Below are positions 1 to 12,418 of a stretch of DNA of 64,000 bases, piece after piece. The notes below the pieces were generated by a model, which had not been told where the DNA came from, did not search any database, and saw only the letters and a program-made list of their open reading frames with translations. Both the position numbers and the translations under genes were made by a program. This DNA comes from Humulus lupulus. Taxonomy: Eukaryota > Streptophyta > Magnoliopsida > Rosales > Cannabaceae. The stretch's first letter is position 1. Every line of letters starts with the position of its first letter. Where the stretch lies: positions 230,642,360 to 230,706,359 of the forward strand of contig NC_084793.1 of assembly GCF_963169125.1 (NCBI RefSeq), written 5' to 3'.

Positions 1-2460
1 CTCTTTTTTCTATTAATTTATTTTTGTTTCTTCCATTAATTATAAAAGGTCTGAGTTGGAGACAACTCGAAGCAAAAACGACTTTCATGGGCCCTACCCA
101 TTTATATGTGTGTATTATACATATTATATTGTATGTTAGAATATAATGTTATAGTTTAGGTTTAGGCTACTTTTCTAAGTTTTTCAATCATCGATTTCAC
201 ATGATGTTGCATTATTTTTAGGGTTTTTGGACTTCTCAATGAAACAGTTTTCTTAATTTGAACATAAAAAGAAGGGGAAAATGTCTAAAATATATAAATA
301 TCTATATTTATAAGAAGACTGAGTGCCCATAAAGAAGAAATGAAATCTAGCTAGTGTAGTCATTTATCGTATGTTCTTTAGGAATATTATTCAGGATCTC
401 TTTATAAAGTTTGCGAAAGGACAGTACTATATAGACTTCCCTTGGATTCAATTATATCTAATAATGGAGAAGCATGAAAATCTTAGCTTATACCAAGATT
501 TGAAACTTTAGTATTTCTCTCTCTATATGTACATATTGTGTCTGCTAGTTTAAGGAATTATCCAATATGAGTAAAATATACATTTTATGTGTATGTATCC
601 AAAGTTTAATTAATAGGTTTGTCATTATTTTGGTCTACCTAATCTATAGTGAAAAAAAATTGGAGTGTGAACCTAGGATATAGATCATATATACCTTTGT
701 CCAGATAGGGCTCTTTGATATATATATATATATATATATATATCAAGATCAAGGCATTAAATTGCTAACTTAATTAGAAGTGATAAAATCTAGTTGATAA
801 GATAGCTAGATAAGCTAAGTAAAACTCAAACGACTCTATATATTATATACAATTAGAGGTCAAGAATAAACAAAGCTTAATTGCTAAGTACAATCAAATA
901 TTAATTAATATACAATATAAGGTCTTTGTGTTTATTATTTATTGATTTTTCTCTTCTTATCTAGTACTACATGAGTGTATTGTAAAGGCAGAACACCTTT
1001 TATGAACAACTTTGAGTTATAAATGCATGAAATGACTAGAATTCCCTAATAAACTATTTTCAAAATGCACGAGTTCAGGAATCACATACACCTTTTTTTA
1101 TGAAACTTTTTCTCTTTACTGGAGCAGATAATGTTATTATAACTTCAGGAATCACATACACATTTCTTTACATCTCATATATATCCATTATCGTATATAA
1201 ATATATATTTATTATATTTATATATGTGCATGAAAAGTACAGTACAAAAGTACAAAGATTTAGTCTAGTGCACTGAAACTTTGAAATGAAAAGGGATGAT
1301 GGAAAAAGTACTTAGGTAAAGGGAAAAATTCGGTGCAGCTAGGACCTTAACACTAACAGAGACTCTCTCTAGTCCAATAATTTTTAGAGAGTTTTTTTCC
1401 CTTTCAAATGTCCTATTTTTTTTTTAAAAAAAAGAAAAATATATTTTAATAAATTATTGTGCTTCATGTATTAAACTGATTAACAAGTGAGAAATTTGAC
1501 TCTGTACGTACTCTGTTTTTTACACTTGACGTTAAATTTGTATGTGCTTTTCTTGTTAATAGATGTACATGCACATGTTAGTTGAGTAATATATATTTAC
1601 ATATAAATTATTGACTGATTTGTTAGCTCTGGAGATTTTTAAAAAGTCCATTTTAATAATGATCAATGACTTAAATGTATGTTTAAAAAGTTCAAGTTTT
1701 ATTTTTAATAAAAAAAAAATCTTGTAGCAAAACATGAGAGTATAAGAGACAATGTTATTAATAAATCTAAGCAAGTTAATTTAATACCGTCGTCCCATGA
1801 GGGTGACTGATATTCCAAGGAGTACACTTGTGGTCATTTGAAAAACCAGTATGCTTCTTTTGATGAATCAATCTAGTGGGTCCATTCATTTTATGGATTT
1901 TACAACTTTTAAATTTGTTTTTATTATCATTTTTACAACATCATAAATTTTTAGTTTAAAATTCAATTTTTTTCCAAATATGTTGGGCATAATTTTAGCA
2001 TGCAAACCAGCAAAAAGTAATTAGAAAATCCTACGAGCTGCAATCACGGAATTACATCACTCCATTAAAGATTTGTTGTCTTAATAAGTCGAGAATGTAT
2101 GCTCACAAATATCATAAATATCCAGCTAAGCTTGTTTAAACTGTTTTTTAGCTTCTAGAATTAATTCAAAATTTACTTTGAGAAATACTTTTGAGTTTTT
2201 ATTTTCTAAATTAAAATAATTTTCATAATTCATAATTTACTCCTTAAAGGCTTTTTTTATTGATATCCAAATATTTTTAAAATAACTTTTCATTCAAAAA
2301 AATATATTTATATAATAGTTAATAAATCAGAAAAAATAAACTACAACTTTTACTTATTTTATGTTACACACAAATTTCGAAAATAAATAAACAATCTCAA
2401 AATATAGGGTCATAAAAAGTAAGTTCGGGATTAACAAATGTTAGCATTATATTTGTATAA
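1..2460. other. AT-rich sequence, no gene recognised
   Basis: I read both strands and found no domain, splice-like coding pattern, RNA gene or LTR boundary I could defend. The only open frames are short and rich in Phe, Leu, Ile and Lys, as expected by chance in AT-rich DNA. It may be the flank of element A or older decayed repeats. Confidence 0.6.
719..745. repeat. (TA)n microsatellite
   Basis: About 13 uninterrupted TA dinucleotides are seen directly. This is simple-sequence DNA with no visible link to a gene. Confidence 0.9.
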
Positions 2461-2469
2461 ATTGTGACG

Positions 2470-3051
2470 AAGTTCTAGAGCAACATCATCAGCACTGAAG
2501 CATGAGTTACAGGGTCGAAAGCGCCAGTCTCCTTCAAGAGATCAGTTCGACAGACTGATTAAGCAAGAAGATGGTGACAACTGGAATGGTGAGCTCAAGG
2601 CTATGAGTGATCTCGAAAGCGCGTTGAAGCAGTGATCAAGCTCCAAGACGCGTTTAATATATACACGGAGAAGCTATTTGGAGATCCCTAATTTTATGGG
2701 ATATTTATTTAAATAATACATTTAAATTGTATTATTATTCAAATATTCATTTGAATTTAAATTTGAATATATGTTATAACTTCCTTAAACTTGTGACAAT
2801 ATATTCTTGTAACTAGCTCTATAAATAGTCTGGGTCTGGTCACTTGTACTCAGGCACAACTTTGTATTGAGAAACGCTATGTGAAATTGCCCATTCTTGA
2901 AGCTTTGACGCAGATAAGTTAATAAAAGTGACTCGTGGACGTAGGCAGATTTTAATTGCCAAACCACGTAAAAATCTCATTTTTTTTCTTTAATTCTTGT
3001 TTAATTGTTTAATTTATTTACATAATTAAGTTGACGAAAGCGGCGTCAACA
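2470..3051 (+). mobile_element. Element A: 5' LTR of a Tat-like gypsy element (left edge uncertain)
   Basis: The right end is defined by an LTR-type terminus, cggcgtcaaca, at 3041-3051, followed three bases later by a primer-binding site shared with elements C and D. A TATAAATA box lies at 2820-2827, correctly placed for an LTR promoter on the plus strand. The left edge is not determined because no partner LTR exists in the window; 2470 is only where the texture changes from AT-rich. The following gag is cut by the copia LTR at 3565, so this is a remnant. Confidence 0.6.
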
Positions 3052-3054
3052 GTT

Positions 3055-3072
3055 TGGTGATTTCATTGAGAG
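3055..3072 (+). other. Primer-binding site of element A
   Basis: TGGTGATTTCATTGAGAG directly follows the LTR end. It differs by one base from TGGTGCTTTCATTGAGAG, found in the same position in C and D on the minus strand. The shared site groups A with the Tat-like elements. I did not identify the tRNA primer. Confidence 0.7.
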
Positions 3073-3132
3073 TATTAAGAAATACTTCTTACTGTTTAGT
3101 GAAAAAATTCCCGCTTAGCAATAATAGTTGCC

Positions 3133-3564
3133 TTGAATAGTCCTGGAACCAATGGGCGACCACTTCCCCAAATCCCTGAGGAAAATACTGCACGTACTGA
3201 GGAGGATCCTCGAAGGCCTGACAAACAGCCAGTCGTGGACCGGAGTCCCAATGTGGAGAGTGCCTCATCATCTCACAAAGAACGATCTGGTCAAAGTTCT
3301 AGGCCTAATGAATAGGATTTTATAATCCTGAAAGATATGTGCCATCAGTTGAGCTCGAAAATCGAAGGTTGCGTGAACAGTTAGCCGAGGCTACGCAGCT
3401 AAATGAAAAGATGGCAAGACGAACAGTTGAGTCCCAGACACCCCCACGGATGACCAGGGGACGGCCTCGAGAAAGTACAGCTGCCCGGATGGTTGAACAA
3501 AGGGCCCAACAGGCTCAACCGAGGCCTATAGCAAATAATAGAGAAAACCTACCTAGGGTGTCGC
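3133..3564 (+). pseudogene. Element A: gag N-terminal fragment
   Basis: This is the start of a gypsy gag, downstream of the element A leader. The product is proline- and arginine-rich at first, then has a short charged helical stretch (residues SVELENRRLREQLAEA), a pattern also seen at the start of Tat gag proteins. There is no good ATG at the 5' end; the first open stretch ends at an in-frame TAG near 3313 and the second half (from 3339) lies in another frame, so it carries a stop and a frameshift. It ends abruptly where the copia LTR TGTTGGGAATTG begins at 3565. It cannot make a functional Gag. Confidence 0.6.
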
Positions 3565-4044
3565 TGTTGGGAATTGTGCCCTTAAAGCAATTGTAGTTGA
3601 CAATGGTTTTAATGAAATGAATTGAATTATTGTGTATATGTAGCTTATCTACTATATTATTGTTAATAATATTAAGTAAATATCAGAAAATTCTCAAGTT
3701 CATCTATGAGGTCTCAATCTTATATTGGTATGAGAGGATCGAGATTGAGATAATGGACTTAAATAATGTGCAGTAAAATAAAGTTGTGGAATCTTTAGAT
3801 TAATTACTGCTAGTACGGTCCACTAGTATTATAAATACATGTGACCTAGATGCGGGTTACTAGTGTAGTAGGACACTTTAGTGGATGTACTTTGCAAACT
3901 GAGAGTATGTAGAAATGGACTAGATGTGATTTGATAATACTTGTTTAAATATCATTTTGTAGTATTATAAAACACATCAACTGATGATCATATACAAACT
4001 GATCTTAATCCTGAAGCTACTATGAACTCCTATATATGTCATTT
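3565..4044 (+). repeat. Element B 5' LTR, first part
   Basis: It opens with TGTTGGGAATTGTGCCCTT, the look of a copia LTR left end. It contains TATAAATA around 3831, a plausible LTR promoter. It is interrupted by element C, with CATTT at 4040-4044 repeated at 18017-18021. Confidence 0.6.
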
Positions 4045-4652
4045 TGTTGACCCTTGATTTGGCCAACGACATGGAGTCAAAATAACGACAAAGAACAAAA
4101 GGGAAAACAAGATAATCAAATGAGAAGAAAGTGACACAAGCAATTTATAGTGCTTCAACCCCAATTGGATGGTAATGACCTACGTCCACTTAGTGTTCTT
4201 ATTGATATTGAATCCCAATACTGTGATCAAAGAACTAGGGTTCTCGAGTTTCACAAGCCTTGAGAGTATTACAATTTCTGATGGATAATCATACTATGTT
4301 TTTCTTTCTAAATCCAAAAATTAAAAGTTCAAAAGTCCCTTCCTTGAGCCCTCTTTTTCTTATTTATAGGCTCAAGGGGGTTACATGGGCCAATAGGCCT
4401 TAATTACAATTAAGATCAGAATATCAAGGTAATAAAAGAAAATATAATGAATATAATTATTACAAGATTGCATATCTCAAAGGAAGTAAATGGAAGTATG
4501 TGACCAGACTGGTTGCACTTAACCGCGAGACTTGACAAACCAACAATTATTTGTTCGATGATCGAACAGGATCCCTTCACTCAGAACTGCCACGTGCCAA
4601 CCACGTGTAAGAAATTCTTGCCACATCATCAGGAGCCATTTTTAGGTCAACA
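4045..4652 (-). repeat. Element C 3' LTR
   Basis: TGTTGACC at the left and GGTCAACA at the right form perfect terminal inverted repeats. It aligns along its length with 17406-18016. On minus it holds a TATA-like ctataaataag near 4370, consistent with promoter orientation. Confidence 0.92.
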
Positions 4653-4668
4653 TTTGCCCCCCAAGTTT
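4653..4668 (-). other. Element C polypurine tract
   Basis: On the minus strand it reads AAACTTGGGGGGCAAA immediately before the 3' LTR. This is the site expected to prime plus-strand DNA synthesis. Element D has the related GACTTGGGGTAAA at the same place. Confidence 0.8.
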
Positions 4669-4874
4669 ATTTTACTGTGACCAGCATAAAGTAAACTTAA
4701 GAGACCGACCCTTCGCATGCCCCATCAAATCTGTCAGGGCCGTCCATGCCTTCTCGAAAAAGGCAACTAAATATGTCTTTTCGGTTTCCCAAAAGTGGTT
4801 TGACGGCTAATACACTTCCCCATGACTTGAAAAGTTACCCTTTATGATTACCTCGGTAACTGCTCCTCGACTAA

Positions 4875-4882
4875 TATAAATA
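4875..4882 (+). promoter_or_regulatory. TATA-like box for the antisense gene of element C
   Basis: TATAAATA on the plus strand lies about 90 bp before an ATG at 4970 and 0.8 kb before the better-supported ATG at 5681. Element D has a TATAAATA in the corresponding place, 71 bp before an ATG. That recurrence is why I list it; promoter activity is inferred. Confidence 0.4.
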
Positions 4883-5680
4883 ATTCTTCAGAATCAATTT
4901 TCACTTTTTATGTTTTACCTTTAACCTCAAGAAAACCGAAGAATAAGGCTCAAAACCTCTAGAAACTCTTATGGCTCTTGACGATTCACGAAGCTCTAGC
5001 CAAATCGACTTAGCGTCTCAGAACTCTACTCCATCTTTTTTACAAATACTTTTCTCAAACTTTTCAGTTGTTGATATGCCATGCAATATCTGTGTTTATC
5101 TCTATTTTTGATTCTGAGTTCCTGAGTTCTTGAGTATTTTTTACTTTTCTTGAAAAAATTTATTTCGGGGTAAAAGGGCACGTAGATTTGAGCTTGAAAT
5201 AATACTTTCCAGGGGTTAAGGATCAGTTTGGTAGTTAGGATTATGAATTTAGGGCGTAAAATCGAAGTAAAAATTTGATTTGTAAGCTTGTAGAAAAACT
5301 AGATTTTTCCCGCCCCTTCAGAGTCGAAAAAGTCTTTCCTGAAAAACTTTTTACTTCTGCTTTTTGAACAGTTTTCCAAACTGTTCATATGTAACTTAGT
5401 GTTTTTGCTAGAATGCTACTGGTCGTATAAAAGCCTAGCTATTATACGTGAGCAACGTTATCCCAACTCTTTTACACCTCTTGATCTCTTGGGTCGTAGA
5501 TTCTCATCTCCCCTTCTCTGTTCCCAGATTTTCATGCACGATCCGTGGGGAGGTGAGAGGCCAATCGACGACAACCTGCTCGCTCAGCTGCTCGAGGATG
5601 AAGAACAGTCCTCGCTACTCATTCTGGGGATTCATTTTTCCCATACCTCATCCAAGAGACTTTCGACCAGTCCATCAAAC

Positions 5681-8600
5681 ATGGGTAGAGTAAAATCCAC
5701 CGCCCAAAAAAAGAAACCAACCAACCCTCAAGCAAACCCGCCTGCTCCTCGGGCTAAAATTCCTTCGTTCAGCAGTCAAGCTGAAAATACTCCTGAGCCA
5801 GGAATCCAAACACAAGCCAAACCCCGAGACTTCCTTCGACCAGACGTCGAGTGGTACGTTGCATCCCCTAACAATATTACTGCTAGGATGCTAACCAATT
5901 GCCTCAGGAACTACGGACTTCCTGGGGTAACTTTATTCAAACCCACCATCGACCCGTGGGCAAACCTGCCTGGCGGCGCCTTCAGCGCCTGGTCGAGATA
6001 CCACATCGAGGCAGGAGCAATCTTGCCTCTCCATCCTTTTTTCTAGGGAGTGGTCAATTATTTCGGGGTCGCTCCCTTTCAAATTACTCCAAATGGGTAT
6101 AGAACGCTTTCTGTTCGCTATATCCTCTATAGCCATAAAAAGTGGCCTGTCCCCATGCCACATGAGATCAACTACTTGTTTGATCTCAAGTCCAACCCCA
6201 ACCAGAACAACACGGGGTTTTTTATTTCTGCCACCAGGAATCGACTCGCATTTTCCTGAGTGAAACCTCCTACAAATCCAATGTAGGAAAGTACTTCCAG
6301 GAGTACTTTTTAACCACATACCTGGTCGCCAACAACTTGGCCTTCACTGATGGAGGTAAATTCTTTATTCACTGGTCGCTTAAATTCCTTTTAGCTTTCC
6401 CACCCATTTATTAGAACTTTTATGCCATTTAGGTCCATGGCTACGACCAGCTCCTACTCCAGAGAAGGAGTTACGAGCGACACTTTTGGACAGCATGACT
6501 GACGTGGAAAAAATCGTCAAAGAACTAGTCACAGAGGCCAATTTGAGGCTGGTCGGCCTTCTAGCACCTCACCAGGATGTGAGGGAATCCACAACGGGGA
6601 GGGCCACCGGCGTAGAAGTCCTCGAACAACAACAAGATGTGTCACAACCCCCGATGAGGAGGGCAACATGAGTGACCATTAATGAACCATCCGGCGCCCC
6701 ACGACCTACTGCTGCTCCGGTCCCTTTAGGGAAGGTAAAGAAGAAGGCCTCTGAGCCTATTCTTGAATCATTAGACGAGAACGGTACTGATTGTTTGCTT
6801 TTAGATAGTCTGCCTATTCCCTGTCACTTATTTGACAGAGACGACAACTTTAAATACACCCATACTTTAAATTTAGACTTCTTCAGGCCAGAGAGTGAGT
6901 ATAGCACCAGTAAAGTAAATAGTGTAGCGACCAATAATTATAGCTCGGGTATTATAGTTTTAATTTCTTTGCCCTTGTTTCCTTAACTTAGCAAGCTCCT
7001 TTTATTATATTGCATGACTGTTCATTTGTTTCTCCCTTGCAGACATGCCTGCTGACCGAGCCTTTAACTTTACACCAAATTAACAAGCAAGAAAAAAGTC
7101 CAGCAAGCGCTAGCCTAGGGAGGGCTACAACAACCCCTCCACGTAGAGGCCTCAAACAGAGGATCCTCCTGCGCCAACTCCCACAAGAGAGACAACTCCT
7201 CCACCAGCTCCTGCCAAAGAGACAACTCTGCCAACTTCTGTGAATCAAGATCCCCCAGCTCTAGTCGAACAGTGTAACGACCAGAATTTGCTAATAGGGC
7301 TTAGGGCCTTGATTAGTGTGCCTGGAGGGCAATAAATGAATTAATATGCTAATATGTGAATTTGTGTGAATATATGATAATGATGCATGTCTAGTTGAGT
7401 TAAATGGGCATGTGGGTTCCGTTTGGATATTAAGGATATAAATGTGATAAATGCTATATATATGTGATATGTCTGTGCAGTATGATCAAAGACAGTCCTG
7501 GGGAGCGGTTAGCCTAAAAGTCACAACAGGGTTGAGAATCCGACTCGGGGTGAGTCGAGGGGTACTTTGGGTATTAGTTGTATTATGGGGTTATCGGGTT
7601 ATGGAAATAAATATTTGGAGATATATTTGAGGATAGAATGTCTAGGAGGGAATACTGGGGAAATTTACCATTTTGCCCTTGGGGACGTTTTGGTACCCCA
7701 AGCCTTGAGGTAACAACATAGACTAAGTTAAATAAAACAAAGGGAAGAATCATTTAGAGGCTTGTAGAAACCGACACCCACTTTCCTTCCCAGCTGAAGA
7801 TAGGTTCTCATCTTTCTCTCTCTTTCACTCTCTAAGGCATATTAAAGGAGAATTTTGGTGGAAGCTAGTTAAAACCAGGAATTGGGCTAGGAAATCTTGG
7901 GAGCTAAAAGCTTGAGGAGTAAGGATCAAATTCAGAGACTAAATTCAACAAAGGTAAGCTCTAACCATGGGAATTAAGCTTGAATTTCTGCTGTGTTTTT
8001 AAGATATGCGTGTGAATGGAACTTGATCTGTTCTTGGGTATTTTAGTTGAGTTTTGGAGCAGGTTTTGATGGGTTTTGATGTTGAAACTGGGCTAGAATC
8101 TTTGTGTTGATTATCTGGGATTGTTATCTTGATTATTAGATGAGTTGACTTGAAGAAAATGCAAAAAAATGATGAAGATTTATGGGTTGGAGGCTAGGGC
8201 CGCGGCCCTAGGAGGGGCATGCCGCGGCCCGTGTGCGCGCACGGCCATGGGAGGCCGAGATGCTTAAGGTGCGCCGCGACGCTTGGTGATGCGCGCCGCG
8301 ACCCGTGTGGGTTTCAGAGTGGTGCTAGCCTCTGTTTCAAGGCTAGCCGCGGCGCTTGTGGGTAAGGTCGCGACTCTTAGTGCCAATCTGAGTTTTTAAG
8401 TGTGTTTAGGCTTGGGAACTCAATGGTTAAGGCTCAGGATGGATTTTATCACCCGGATTGATAGAATTCAAGGTCCCGAAGGTTAGAGATATGGCTCAAA
8501 GTTATTTAATGGATTAGAATTGGATTGATGGATATTGTTAATGTGTTGTAACTAGGGATTCGGTGAGGCTCAAGTTAGAGGACTGTGCTCGGGATATCGG

Positions 8601-10456
8601 TGCCCGGAGAGCTCGGGACTCAGGTAAGAAAACCCTTGTTCCCATAGAGCTTGTATGCAGGGCTGAGCCCAATGTGTTTGAATTGCAGGGCGTAGCCCTT
8701 TGATTGAATTTGCTAGTATTCTGTACTTGTTTATTATGCTATGAATGCAATTATGTGAATGATCGGCAAGAGCCGGGAACGGTGTAGACCGAGGTCGGCA
8801 GGGGCCGGGAACGGCAAAGGGCCGGAAACAGCGTTAGGCACGTTGAGTGCAAGGCCGAGTACGGCAAGGGGCCAGAAACAGCGTTGAGCACGTGGAGTGC
8901 GAGTTGCCGGGGCGAGTCCCTAAAGGATACCTGAGATATCCTCACGGTATGGACCGCGAACCCAGGGTCTGGTAAGGCACCTGGGACGGCTAGGTCGTAT
9001 ATGTTTAGCCTATTGATGGCCAGTTTATGTTTTTTGTGTATGTTTTGCATATGTTATCTGTTTGTGGGTTTTCTTGCTGGGCTTCGGCTCACAGATGCTC
9101 TGTGGTGTAGGTAAGGGTAAGGAGAAAGCCAACCAACCATGAGTGTAGCAGGCGTGAAGCGGCGTGTACATGTTTGGCCTGCCTGGCTGCCACAGCCAGT
9201 GAATTTTGGGAGATGATTGTAAATAAACCTAGATTTTGTCGTTTAGTCGACTTGGTTCAATTTATATGTTGTAAATGTTTCTAAACTGTATTTTGGGATC
9301 CCAAGTGTTAAACTTTTATGTTTTTCAATGAAATGGAATTATCTCTAAAAGTTTTTCCTCTGTTTATGGCTTAATTACACTATTTGACCTAAAACCTCGA
9401 TTAGCGAGTTGAATGCACGTTTTTAAACTCACTTAGTAACGACTCTAAGGAAGTAGGGGGTTACAAACAGACTCCTCCTGCAGCTCCTGCTGACCTCACT
9501 TCTCTAGCTTCCACCGACCAGATGCTTGCTGGTCGCCGAGAAGAAGCCTTGAGAGAAGATCTCACGAGCGTGGTGCTCAATTCAGCTAAAGACAGGCTGA
9601 CCAAAATAACAAAGCACCGCCGCAGCCGAGAGGCGATCCAAGAGACTGGCTCTATGGCGGTCGACCAGGTCTTCAACTGTGCACTAAACAAAGTGCTTGC
9701 TGTAAGTCGCCATTTTCACCATAATTTACTAATTTTCTTCGTCAATTTATTCCTATTAACAACTTTATCTTTTTCTGATCGCAGGGAGTTCTCACCATGA
9801 GTTCCCGCTGGCGGAGTTCGAGGACACTGGCTGCCCAGTTTGAGAAAAGACTCAGCGACCAGCTTGGCATAGCTGAGGCCCAACATGCTGAGCAACTTAA
9901 GGCCATCGAAGCTAAACACACCGAGCAGCTCAAGGAAGTTAAAGCGAAGCATTCTGAGGCACTCAAGGTGATCGAGGCAACACACACTAAGGTGCAGCAA
10001 ACGACTGAGGCCAAACTCGCCTCCCTCGAAGATGAGCTGAAGAAGAAGGAAGCAAGCATTGCCAAGATTATCGCTTCCAAGGAGCAGTACAAAGAGGCCT
10101 CACTTATGAATTATCGAGAAGCCCACAAGCTGCAAGCGGAGTTGGAGATTAGCCGCAAGGAGACTGCTGCACTGGAAGAGGTGAACGCCCGCAACCTCGA
10201 ATACTACGAGGGGGCGACGTTTGAATGCTTCTATATGTTCTGGAAGTGCAATCCCAAGGCCGATTTTTCCTATCTTCCAGATCACATAAGGGAGGTAGAG
10301 TTGGCGAGGTGTGCTGCTCGCCTAGAAGAAGATAAGACTCAAGGGTCTCCCAAAATCTCTCTAGCGATTGGCATTGAGGGTGTTCAGGAAGATACTGGAG
10401 TTACTGTCAACCAGCAACAACAAGAGCTTCAGCAGGATCCTCCGGTCGCCTCATAA
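5681..10456 (+). pseudogene. Element C antisense gene (Transposase_28-like, then coiled coil), spliced and decayed
   Basis: This gene runs opposite to gag-pol. From ATG 5681 a basic Pro/Lys-rich start leads to a stretch with the LPLHPFF...VNYFGVAPFQITPNGYR pattern of the putative gypsy-type transposase family (Pfam Transposase_28); function unknown. Likely exons are 5681-6355, 6433-6894, 7043-9701 and 9785-10456: GT donors are at 6356, 6895 and 9702, and acceptors end at about 6432, 7042 and 9784. The last exon encodes a heptad-like coiled coil rich in EAKH(T/S)EQLK repeats, ending in a Gln-rich tail. Damage includes TAG at 6044-6046, a frameshift near 6240, a TGA near 6670, stops after 7080, and a solo LTR at 7273. 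Extra antisense ORFs are known in Tat elements; exon limits here are inferred. Confidence 0.65.
7273..9465 (+). mobile_element. Tekay-type solo LTR inside the element C antisense gene
   Basis: It starts TGTAACGACC and ends GGGGGTTACA, flanked by AACAG at 7268-7272 and 9466-9470. No internal PBS or coding region follows, so it is a solo LTR left by LTR-LTR recombination (2193 bp). Its first few hundred bases resemble the LTR of element G and the fragment at 47.9-48.3 kb (shared GGCTTAGGGCCTTGATTAG). The middle, around 8200-8350, is GC-rich with cgcggccc words. The antisense-gene exon resumes directly after it. Confidence 0.9.
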
Positions 10457-11147
10457 TTCTATATGCTTTTTTTTCAACTTTTGTTTTTGAGATACACAAC
10501 CTATGAGTCATGATGTAAAGACAATTTTTATCTTTATTGCTGCGTGGGCAACTTTTTTCCTTTTATCAAACAATTACATCCGAGCATTGACTGCTTGCGG
10601 TGTAAAGGGATTCATTTTTGATATTATAATACTTGCATTTTATTATAACATCTGTTTGCATGACCGAACTAAACATAGTACTTTGGTTTGATTTAACAAA
10701 ATAACAAAATTTTTGAAAAATACTCTAAGTACCCTAGCATGCTTTCACTTATTTTGCTCATGTGGTTACATACCTTTTGATATGCTTTGCATACTAGATA
10801 CCTTATATGCCCCCAAGTGATTGACGAGCTTTAGGTCCTCAGTCACTTGCCTTGACTAGGACTTGTTCGAACATTTCTGCTCGTAGTAGAAATTTTAAAA
10901 CGATAATATAGCGAAACAACACACGTAATGAGAAAATACTTGTAATAAATACAATAGTTTGGCAAGATTGACTGGCTGCGCACAGTCCCTTTTATTTCTC
11001 ATAATAGATGGACAATCATGTTTGTACAAGTGATCAATAAAATGATCTTACACTTATAAGCAACCAGTCACAAAAATGACTAACCCTTGTTCATAACTTG
11101 TAAAAAGTACAATTAATACAAGCCAATTCTTTAAGAAGAATTTTTTA
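10457..11147. other. Non-coding spacer between convergent genes of element C
   Basis: It lies between the stop of the antisense gene and the stop of pol on the opposite strand. It is AT-rich with no conserved frame. It may hold both polyadenylation regions, but no clear signal stands out. Confidence 0.6.
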
Positions 11148-12400
11148 TTAATAGTACTTGCGTAGGTGTTCTCCATTCCAATATCGAGGAATGAGATCTC
11201 CATTTAAGCGAGAAAGTTTGTAAGTTCCTGGATGGAGGACTTCTTCAATTTGGTACGGTCCTTTCCAGTTAGGTCTGAGTACTCCAGCAAACGGATCACG
11301 GGTGCTGAGGAAAACTCTTCTAAGTACTAGATCTCATATATTAAATTTCCTTTCAAGTACTTTAGAATTGAAATACGAGGCGACCTTTTGCTGGTAAGCT
11401 GCTACTTGGAGTTGGGCTTGCTCGTGCTTTTCATCGACCAAATCCAAAGATTCCATCAATAACTGGCTATTAGAACCTTGATCGTACGTCATTCTCTGAT
11501 GCGATGGCAGATCTAACTCAACAGGAAAATAGCCTCATATCCATAAGCCAAGGAAAATGGAGTATGGCCTGTTGCTGTTCGATTGGATGTTCTGTATGAC
11601 CAGAGGACTTCAGGCAATTGCTCTGGCCATGCCCCCTTTGTTTCCTCAAGCCTTTTATTTAGAGTATCCTTTAGCATTTTATTGACTGCCTCGACTTGTC
11701 CGTTTGCCTGAGGGTGAGCAACTGAAGAAAAGCTTCTGATAATTCCATGTTGCTCGCAAAAATTCGTATACAGATCACTATCGAACTACGTGCCGTTGTT
11801 TGAGACAATTTTTCTTGTCAATCCATAGCGACACACTATGTTCTTGACCACAAAGTCCAACACTTTCTTGGTCGTTATGGTTGCAAGTGGCTCAGCTTCG
11901 GCCCACTTTGTAAAGTAATTGACGGCCACCGCGACGTACTTGACGCCGCCTTTCCCTGTGGGCAAAGATCCAATTAGGTCTATACCCCATACTGCGAATG
12001 GCTACAGACTTTGCATCTGTTTTAGCTCATTAAGGGTTGCTCATGGAATTTTAGAGAGTCTCTAGCACTTATCGCACTTTCGCACAAATTCCATCGAATC
12101 TTCATTCATTGTTGGCCAGAAGTACTCTTGCCTTAGGATTTTCTTTAATAAACTCTACCCCCCAACGTGATCTCCGCAGAAACCTTCATGGACCTCTTGC
12201 ATTAATTCTTTGGCCTTTTCTCTTGAAATACACCTGAGGAGCGGCATAGAGTATCCTTTTCGGTACAGAATTCCATCGACCAGGATGAGCCTAGCAGCCT
12301 GCCGCTGAAGAATCCTGGTTTTGTTTCTGTCCGTAGGCAACACACCATGCGTCAAGTACTTGATAAAAGGTGTCATCCATGTATCTGCCGCCTGAATCAC
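11148..12400 (-). pseudogene. Element C integrase
   Basis: The product is a retroviral-type DDE integrase that inserts element cDNA into the genome. Reading on minus from 12400, the N-terminal region ends in EVHEGFCGDHVGG, the start of the HHCC zinc finger. The core follows with WGIDLIGSLP (first Asp intact), then IVSNNGT where the family has IVSDNGT: the codon at 11798-11800 is AAC, so the second catalytic Asp is Asn. A TAG replaces the Gln two codons later. The C-terminal NWKGPYQI...LRKYY block ends at the TAA at 11148-11150. Several stops and frame changes break it; with the Asp lost it would be inactive even if read through. Confidence 0.85.
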
Positions 12401-12418
12401 CAGAGAGGTTTCTTCTAC

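Noticed and set aside
1556..1774. 72-codon minus-strand frame in the left flank
   Set aside because: Composition is what AT-rich DNA gives by chance; no domain, no neighbours, no supporting signals.
2785..2967. 60-codon minus-strand frame in the element A LTR
   Set aside because: It lies antisense to an LTR promoter and leader with no coding support.
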